A stretch of 64,000 nt of DNA from Verrucomicrobiia bacterium (GTDB taxonomy: Bacteria; Verrucomicrobiota; Verrucomicrobiia; Opitutales; Cerasicoccaceae): positions 1,364,001 to 1,428,000 of the forward strand of contig JAUIHT010000001.1 of NCBI GenBank assembly GCA_030432235.1. Direction: 5' to 3'. The translations under genes were made by a program, and so were the position numbers. The notes below the pieces were generated by a model. The model ran no database searches. It had not been told where the DNA came from and saw only the letters and a list, made by a program, of their open reading frames with translations. Shown here piece after piece: positions 59,586 to 64,000 of this stretch (position 1 is its first letter; the number at the start of each line of letters is the position of its first letter).

Positions 59586-61352
59586 CTACATCTGCTCGAC
59601 GGGCTCCAGGCCGAGCATGCGTAGACCCGTTTCCAGAACGAGCAGGGTGCGGGCGCAGAGGAGGAGGCGGCGGGCTTTGACATCTGCTTCCTCCACCATG
59701 ACGCGGTCGGCGTTGTAGAAGGAGCTGAAGAGACCCGTGAGTTCATACAGGTAGGTGCAGAGGAAGTGCGGGCGGAGGTCGCCAAGGGCGAGCTCGAGTG
59801 CGGTGGGGAAGGCGGCGAGTTTGCGAGCGAGGGCCAGCTCGGTGTCGGTTTCAGGTGCGGTGGCCTCTGCGGCGAAGTCACCGGCATAGGGGTCGAGGTC
59901 AAGTTTTCTAAAGATGCTGTGAATCCGCGCGCCGGCGTAGAGCAGGTAAGGAGCGGTGTTGCCCTCGAAGGCGAGCAGCTTGCTCCAGGCGAAGGCGTAG
60001 TCCTGTGTGCGGTTCTGCGAAAGGTCCGCGTAGCGCACGGCTCCGATGCCGACGGAGCGGGCCACCTGTTGCTTCACTTCCTCGGGCAGCTCGGGGTTTT
60101 TCTCGGCCACGATGGTGTAGGCGCGATTGACGGCTTCGTCGAGAAGCTGGCGCAGCAGGATGGGCTCGCCGGAGCGGGTCTTGATGGCCTTGCCGTCTTC
60201 GCCGAGGATGCTGCCCCACCAGACGTGTTGCAGCGCGGGCAGGTCGTGCTTCTTTTCCTGGAACCACTTTTCGGTGGTGAGGAAGAGTTGCTGGAAGTGG
60301 TCCTGCTGGCGGCCGTCGGTGAAGTACACGATGCGGTCGGCGTGGAGCTCCTCGACGCGCAGGAGCACGGTGGCGAGGTCGGTCGAGGCGTAGTTGCTGG
60401 CGCCGTCGGCCTTGCGGATGATAAAGGGCTGCTCAGCGAAGCGCGGGTGCTCGGGGTGAAAGACGACCAACGCGCCCTCGCTCGTCTCAGCCAGCCCGCA
60501 GTCGGTCAGCTCGGTGTAAATCCTGTCGACGCGATCACGGTAGTGGGACTCGCCGTAGGTGAGGTCAGGGTGGATGCCGAGGATGCCGTAGACCTCGTTA
60601 AAAGCCTTGCCGCTGATGGTGACGATTTGCTTCCACAGGCCGGTATTCTCGGCGTCGCCGTGCTGCAGTTTTACCAACTCGTTGCGGGAAACATCGCGCA
60701 GGGCCGGGTCTTCCTTTTCCAGGGCGGTGCCTTCCTTGTAGAGCTTCTCGATCTTGGGCAGGGCCTCGGGGTCGTTGGGGTCGAGGGTGACGCCCGCGCG
60801 CTTGATGGCCATGATGAGCGTGCCGAAGTTCGTGCCCCAGTCGCCGAGGTGATCGTCGTGAATAACCTTGGCACCGGCGAAGGCCAGCAGGCGCTTGACC
60901 GCCTCGCCGATGACCATGGGGCGCAGGTGGCCGATGTGCATCTGCTTGGCGGTGTTCGGGCTGGGGAAGTCCACCACGACGGTTTCGCCGGCGAGCAGGC
61001 TGCCCGCGCCCTTTTTCAAAGCGTCCTCGTCGGAGAACTCCTTCAGCCAGTCAAGCAGGAGGGCGGGGGAGAGCTTGAAATTCAAAAAGCCCGGTCCGGC
61101 GATTTCGACCGAGATGTCGTCCTTCGGGAAGCCTTCCACGTTGTCCAATGCTTCGACCAACTGCGTGGCGAGCTGGCGCGGGTTGGTTTTCGCCTGTTTG
61201 GCACAGGGCAGCACGCCGTTGGCTTGGTAGTCGCCGAAGCGCGGCTCGGTCGGGCGCACACCGGGCTCGAAGGACTCGGGCAGTCCGGCACTCTTTGCGG
61301 CGGCGAGGAGCTGTTCTTCGAGAAAGCGGCTGAAGTCAAAAGGCGTCGACAT
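59586..61352 (-). CDS. argS: Arginyl-tRNA synthetase
   Basis: 588 residues. GFLNFKLSP closes the N-terminal Add1 domain, VDFPSPNTAKQMHIGHLRPM has the HIGH motif in the arginyl form, and LGDWGTNFGTL is specific for ArgS. The KMSKS position reads KAIKTRSGE, which is normal for many ArgS proteins. FAWSKLLAFEGNTAPYLLYA and the DALR anticodon-binding end follow. It charges tRNA-Arg such as the one at 9762. Confidence 0.96.
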   Translation of the reverse strand: MSTPFDFSRFLEEQLLAAAKSAGLPESFEPGVRPTEPRFGDYQANGVLPCAKQAKTNPRQLATQLVEALDNVEGFPKDDISVEIAGPGFLNFKLSPALLLDWLKEFSDEDALKKGAGSLLAGETVVVDFPSPNTAKQMHIGHLRPMVIGEAVKRLLAFAGAKVIHDDHLGDWGTNFGTLIMAIKRAGVTLDPNDPEALPKIEKLYKEGTALEKEDPALRDVSRNELVKLQHGDAENTGLWKQIVTISGKAFNEVYGILGIHPDLTYGESHYRDRVDRIYTELTDCGLAETSEGALVVFHPEHPRFAEQPFIIRKADGASNYASTDLATVLLRVEELHADRIVYFTDGRQQDHFQQLFLTTEKWFQEKKHDLPALQHVWWGSILGEDGKAIKTRSGEPILLRQLLDEAVNRAYTIVAEKNPELPEEVKQQVARSVGIGAVRYADLSQNRTQDYAFAWSKLLAFEGNTAPYLLYAGARIHSIFRKLDLDPYAGDFAAEATAPETDTELALARKLAAFPTALELALGDLRPHFLCTYLYELTGLFSSFYNADRVMVEEADVKARRLLLCARTLLVLETGLRMLGLEPVEQM

Positions 61353-61376
61353 AAGCCAGCTTAGCCTTGCCTTCAG

Positions 61377-61414
61377 AAAAAAAGGGTCAAGCGCGGACTA
61401 CCCGCACCTGACCC
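61377..61414 (-). terminator. Intrinsic terminator after the third PEP-CTERM gene
   Basis: On the minus strand GGGTCA (61414-61409) pairs with TGACCC (61389-61384), with an inner stem GTGCGG/CCGCGC, and TTTTTTT follows. It lies between the PEP-CTERM gene and argS on the same strand, so argS has its own promoter. Confidence 0.82.
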
Positions 61415-61441
61415 CTTTCGTAGCTTGTAGTGAAAGGTGGA

Positions 61442-62008
61442 TTACCGGCGACGCCTCAGGGCTGCCAGCCCCAGGATGGTCAGCCCGGCCAGCATGGCAT
61501 AGGCGCGAGGCTCAGGTACAGGGACCAGGTCGCCTGTCGTCCCCGTGGTGCCGGGGTCGTAGCTGGTGCCAAAAACAAAGTTACTGACCGGGCTTTCGGG
61601 CAGCTCATAGGGTAGGCTTTCGTGGAATTCCAGTACGAGGGTTCCGCCAGCGAGTGTAAACCCGTTACCGGAACCAAGTGGGTTGCCAAATCCCAAAATG
61701 GTACCGGCTTCCGATTCACTGGTTATAAGATGATCCACTAGGCTGTCCGCAATGGCGTCACCATTGTTATCGAACAAGGTATTTGAGGTGACTGCAGTAA
61801 TCAGATTAACGCTTGCAGAACCCGCGAACATAATGCCGTTAAACGCACCAACACTGCCTGTGGTATAGCTGGCAAAGCCGCTTTGCAAGGGCGTGGACTG
61901 GTCGGGAATCACGTCGAAGGTGATGAAGTTGTCGCTCAGGCTGACTTTAATAGCGCCGAATACCGGCGTAGCGATGACTAGAGTGAGTACGATAGATAGT
62001 ATTTTCAT
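61442..62008 (-). CDS. PEP-CTERM sorting-domain protein (3 of 3)
   Basis: 188 residues from ATG 62008. A signal peptide (ILSIVLTLVIATPVFG) leads a beta-rich mature part and VPVPEPRAYAMLAGLTILGL with AALRRRR. The gene lies 71 bases downstream of the second LuxR-type gene on the same strand, and the 17-base site 62063-62079 falls in its upstream region. Control by that regulator is plausible. Confidence 0.89.
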   Translation of the reverse strand: MKILSIVLTLVIATPVFGAIKVSLSDNFITFDVIPDQSTPLQSGFASYTTGSVGAFNGIMFAGSASVNLITAVTSNTLFDNNGDAIADSLVDHLITSESEAGTILGFGNPLGSGNGFTLAGGTLVLEFHESLPYELPESPVSNFVFGTSYDPGTTGTTGDLVPVPEPRAYAMLAGLTILGLAALRRRR

Positions 62009-62062
62009 AAGCAGTTTGATAGAACTGCGCCAGACTACCAAACTTCGTTAGTATCCCCTATA

Positions 62063-62079
62063 CCACTTTCGGGGGGTAT
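62063..62079. promoter_or_regulatory. Shared 17-base site between the second LuxR-type gene and a PEP-CTERM gene
   Basis: CCACTTTCGGGGGGTAT, 14 of 17 positions as at 43007-43023, with ATACC (62060-62064) and GGTAT (62075-62079) as palindromic arms. It ends at the stop codon of the LuxR-type gene and lies 55-71 bases before the PEP-CTERM start. Confidence 0.42.
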
Positions 62080-62930
62080 CAGTTTACCTGCTGGTCCAGG
62101 TGCGGGAACTCGCCACTCATTTGAACTCTTTTGGAGGGAAGGTGTCGCTTGAGCGCCCGTGACTCATCCTCGCGTGTCACCCGCATTGCCCACAAGCTCG
62201 CGGCCAGCCGATTGGGCGAACCCGTCTTATTGAAAATCCGCTTCACATGTTCTTTGACGGTGTTCATCTCGATATCCAGGAGTATGCCGATTTCTTCGTT
62301 GGTCTTTCCCTCCGCCAGTAATGTCATGACTTCCGCTTCGCGCGGCGTGAGGCCGGCCCGGTTGAGCGCGGCTGGGTTGGCCTGGGAATGCAGCATGCCG
62401 TCCCGGGAGACAGCCAGGTTACGTGCGCTGCCCAGGAGCGACTGCGCGAGGGCAAGCAGGTTGCGTTCTTCCTGGGTATAATCGGCGCTTCGGTTGCGCT
62501 CGATGCCGAAGAATGAAATCTCTCCCTCCACATCCGGGACGTAAATGGCACAGTGATCGTCTATCCCCAGGGGTTTGTAGACTTCTTCAAAGATGTCGAT
62601 TTCGCGAAACTGGCGTGACGTGAAAAAATCACTGCGGGTAAAGGGCTTGCCGTCATTTACCGTGTGATCCCAATTATAGAGGGGATACTGTGACATCAGG
62701 CTGGCATAAGCCTCCATGGACTTTTCGAAACCAGGCACCACTTGGCTGAAGCCCGTTTCGAGCACGCCGGTGCCAAGGGTCAAGCTGCCGAAAAAAATGA
62801 ACTCACAGGGCGTGATGGCCTCCAGAAACACATACGCACGCTCCGCATAATTATCCAGCCCGAGGTCCGGGAGCAGGAGAGCCTCCGAAGCACGGCAGAA
62901 TGTTGTTACCTGTCTATGAGTGAGCAGCAT
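62079..62930 (-). CDS. LuxR-type transcriptional regulator (paralogue 2)
   Basis: 283 residues, aligned over its whole length with the protein at 43036-43893. VNDGKPFTRSDFFTSRQFRE and YVPDVEGEISFFGIERNR lie in the sensing domain; GLTPREAEVMTLLAEGKTNE and MNTVKEHVKRIFNKTGS form the helix-turn-helix. No phosphorylation site is visible. The PEP-CTERM gene follows on the same strand. Confidence 0.88.
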   Translation of the reverse strand: MLLTHRQVTTFCRASEALLLPDLGLDNYAERAYVFLEAITPCEFIFFGSLTLGTGVLETGFSQVVPGFEKSMEAYASLMSQYPLYNWDHTVNDGKPFTRSDFFTSRQFREIDIFEEVYKPLGIDDHCAIYVPDVEGEISFFGIERNRSADYTQEERNLLALAQSLLGSARNLAVSRDGMLHSQANPAALNRAGLTPREAEVMTLLAEGKTNEEIGILLDIEMNTVKEHVKRIFNKTGSPNRLAASLWAMRVTREDESRALKRHLPSKRVQMSGEFPHLDQQVN

Positions 62931-63126
62931 GCCGATGTATTGATCGCGTAGGCCTTGTGAGAGGGGTCTCTGGGTAGCTGTATTTCATATACTCGCGAAT
63001 TTTTGCATGTGAAGCGAAGACCGGACTGCGGCATCGGCTTTGATGCGCGTACTCTTAGGGGTAAGTCTTGTTTAAGGATGCGGACTTGGCAAGGGCTTGT
63101 GGGGCGGTTATCTTGCTCCATTTTTC

Positions 63127-63543
63127 ATGCGTACCTTGGAAATACTCGTGGCTGCTGTGTTGCTGGCTTTACTGGCGGCATGGCTGGACCCCAAGCTGCA
63201 TCCGCCAGTTCCGAGTAGGGCTATTTCGGTCGAGGCGATTGCAGAGGCGCAGCCGGAGTTGGCGAACTATCTCTTTGTCGATGCCCGACCGGCGGCGGCC
63301 TTTGCCGAAGCGCATATTCCGGGAGCCGTAAGCCTGAACGAGGACGACTGGGGCAGCGGTCTGGAAAACTTTCTGACTGTATGGGACCCCGAACTGAATG
63401 TGGTCGTGTACTGTGACAGCTCCGCTTGCCAGGCCAGCGAGCATGTCGCGGAGCGGCTGCGCGAAGAGCTAGCCATGGAGAATGTGCGAGTCCTGGAAGG
63501 AGGTTGGGAATCATGGAGACAAGCAGGTCTTCCAGTCGAATGA
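63127..63543 (+). CDS. Membrane-anchored rhodanese-domain protein
   Basis: 138 residues from ATG 63127. A membrane segment (about 4-20) leads a rhodanese domain: LFVDARPAAAFAEAHIPGAV, and the active-site loop VVYCDSSACQAS with Cys96 and a second Cys101. The loop CDSSAC fits sulfur or disulfide chemistry outside the cytoplasm. It overlaps the MauE-type gene by 31 bases. Confidence 0.88.
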   Translation: MRTLEILVAAVLLALLAAWLDPKLHPPVPSRAISVEAIAEAQPELANYLFVDARPAAAFAEAHIPGAVSLNEDDWGSGLENFLTVWDPELNVVVYCDSSACQASEHVAERLREELAMENVRVLEGGWESWRQAGLPVE

Positions 63544-63974
63544 TCACTGCCTTGAGCATCGTCCTGCGCGTCGTGCTTTGCGCCGTCTTTGCCTACGCGG
63601 GGATAGTAAAGCTCATCGGCCCGGCGACGTTTTTTGCCGACGTGCAGTCCTACCGTTTCCTGTCCAGGGAACTGGCCATAGCCGTGACCTACTTCATCCC
63701 GGCTTTGGAGGTCGTCTGCGCCATGGCCCTGTGGCTGCCGCGCTACCGTGTGTCCGCGTCGGCAATACTGACTCTACTACTGGCGGCTTTCACCATATTG
63801 CTGGCGATCTCCTGGGTGCGTGGGCTGGACATCACCTGTGGCTGCTTCGGAAATTCCGATGGCAACCGGACGCCGTATCCGCTTTTGCTGGTCCGCGATC
63901 TTGCACTGCTGGCGTTGGCCGCCGTAGTCTTTGCCTTCGAACGTCACCGTACCCGTCGTATTTCCCTGCCATGA
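63513..63974 (+). CDS. MauE/DoxX-type redox-associated membrane protein
   Basis: 153 residues from ATG 63513. Four membrane helices are expected. FAYAGIVKLIGPATFFADVQ followed by FIPALEVVCAMAL is the DoxX/MauE first half; DITCGCFGNSD supplies a CxC pair in the loop between helices 3 and 4, as in MauE. It probably passes reducing power to a periplasmic partner. Its ATGA overlap with the next gene shows an operon. Confidence 0.86.
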   Translation: METSRSSSRMITALSIVLRVVLCAVFAYAGIVKLIGPATFFADVQSYRFLSRELAIAVTYFIPALEVVCAMALWLPRYRVSASAILTLLLAAFTILLAISWVRGLDITCGCFGNSDGNRTPYPLLLVRDLALLALAAVVFAFERHRTRRISLP

Positions 63975-64000
63975 TCCGCCGTCTATCGCTCATCCTTTTG
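63971..64000 (+). CDS. Start of the next gene in the rhodanese-MauE operon, cut by the window edge
   Basis: ATG at 63971 overlaps the TGA of the MauE-type gene. Ten codons are visible, MIRRLSLILL, which look like the start of a signal peptide. The product cannot be named from this. Confidence 0.6.
   Translation, partial: MIRRLSLILL

Noticed and set aside
59766-61364. 532-codon open frame on the plus strand opposite argS
   Set aside because: argS carries its full set of synthetase motifs; the opposite frame is rich in Ala, Val and Gly and matches nothing.

Overview
This window reads like a chromosomal segment of a free-living, Gram-negative bacterium of the Verrucomicrobiota, most likely class Opitutae (Puniceicoccales/Opitutales). 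That placement is inference from several signs together: three small secreted proteins with PEP-CTERM sorting tails ending in RRR or RRRQR; a large subtilase with Ig-like modules and an aromatic C-terminal module; lpxK, so lipid A is made; hpnH, so hopanoids are modified; many GTG/TTG starts with weak Shine-Dalgarno signals; and several families of short intergenic palindromes. GC content is high except in islands around 34.4-35.7 kb and 37.0-38.5 kb.

Layout. 0-10 kb: the start of ilvN (cut by the window edge), two convergent tRNA-Val genes around an 845-base stretch without a gene, a sulfotransferase, a rhomboid protease divergent from a dCMP deaminase, a YqgE protein, the 1,253-residue subtilase, lpxK, and tRNA-Arg and tRNA-Ser. 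10-18 kb: an SGNH hydrolase, a solute-binding protein, an MFS transporter, rpmF-plsX, a PilJ-type hybrid histidine kinase and lysine 2,3-aminomutase. 18-23.3 kb: an ArsR regulator followed by a surface-polysaccharide cluster (two glycosyltransferases, asparagine synthase, FkbM methyltransferase). 23.3-32.4 kb: a gluconokinase-like kinase, two UroD-superfamily proteins, a PaaK-like ligase next to hpnH, a GreA-like factor, an ArsR/SRPBCC pair with clear operators and a nucleoside hydrolase.

32.4-38.6 kb is the most unusual part. An ABC-F ATPase gene is followed by a row of minus-strand genes, mostly AT-rich and encoding small exported proteins, separated by partial plus-strand copies of the 3' end of the ABC-F gene. 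In three cases the TAG stop of the ABC-F tail and the TAG stop of the facing gene lie only 3-4 bases apart, in the shared motif TAGGGG(G)CTA. This looks like repeated insertion at the 3' end of one host gene.

38.6-64 kb: DNA repair (aag), a P1B-type metal ATPase, two LuxR-type paralogues with a shared 17-base site just beyond each gene, a PduO-like adenosyltransferase, a PhyH/AraC divergent pair, dapA, a pilT-like ATPase, a protein whose signal peptide is encoded by a dispersed palindromic repeat, folate and RNA housekeeping genes, xerC/D, pyroglutamyl peptidase, the PEP-CTERM genes, argS, and at the right edge the start of a rhodanese-MauE redox operon.
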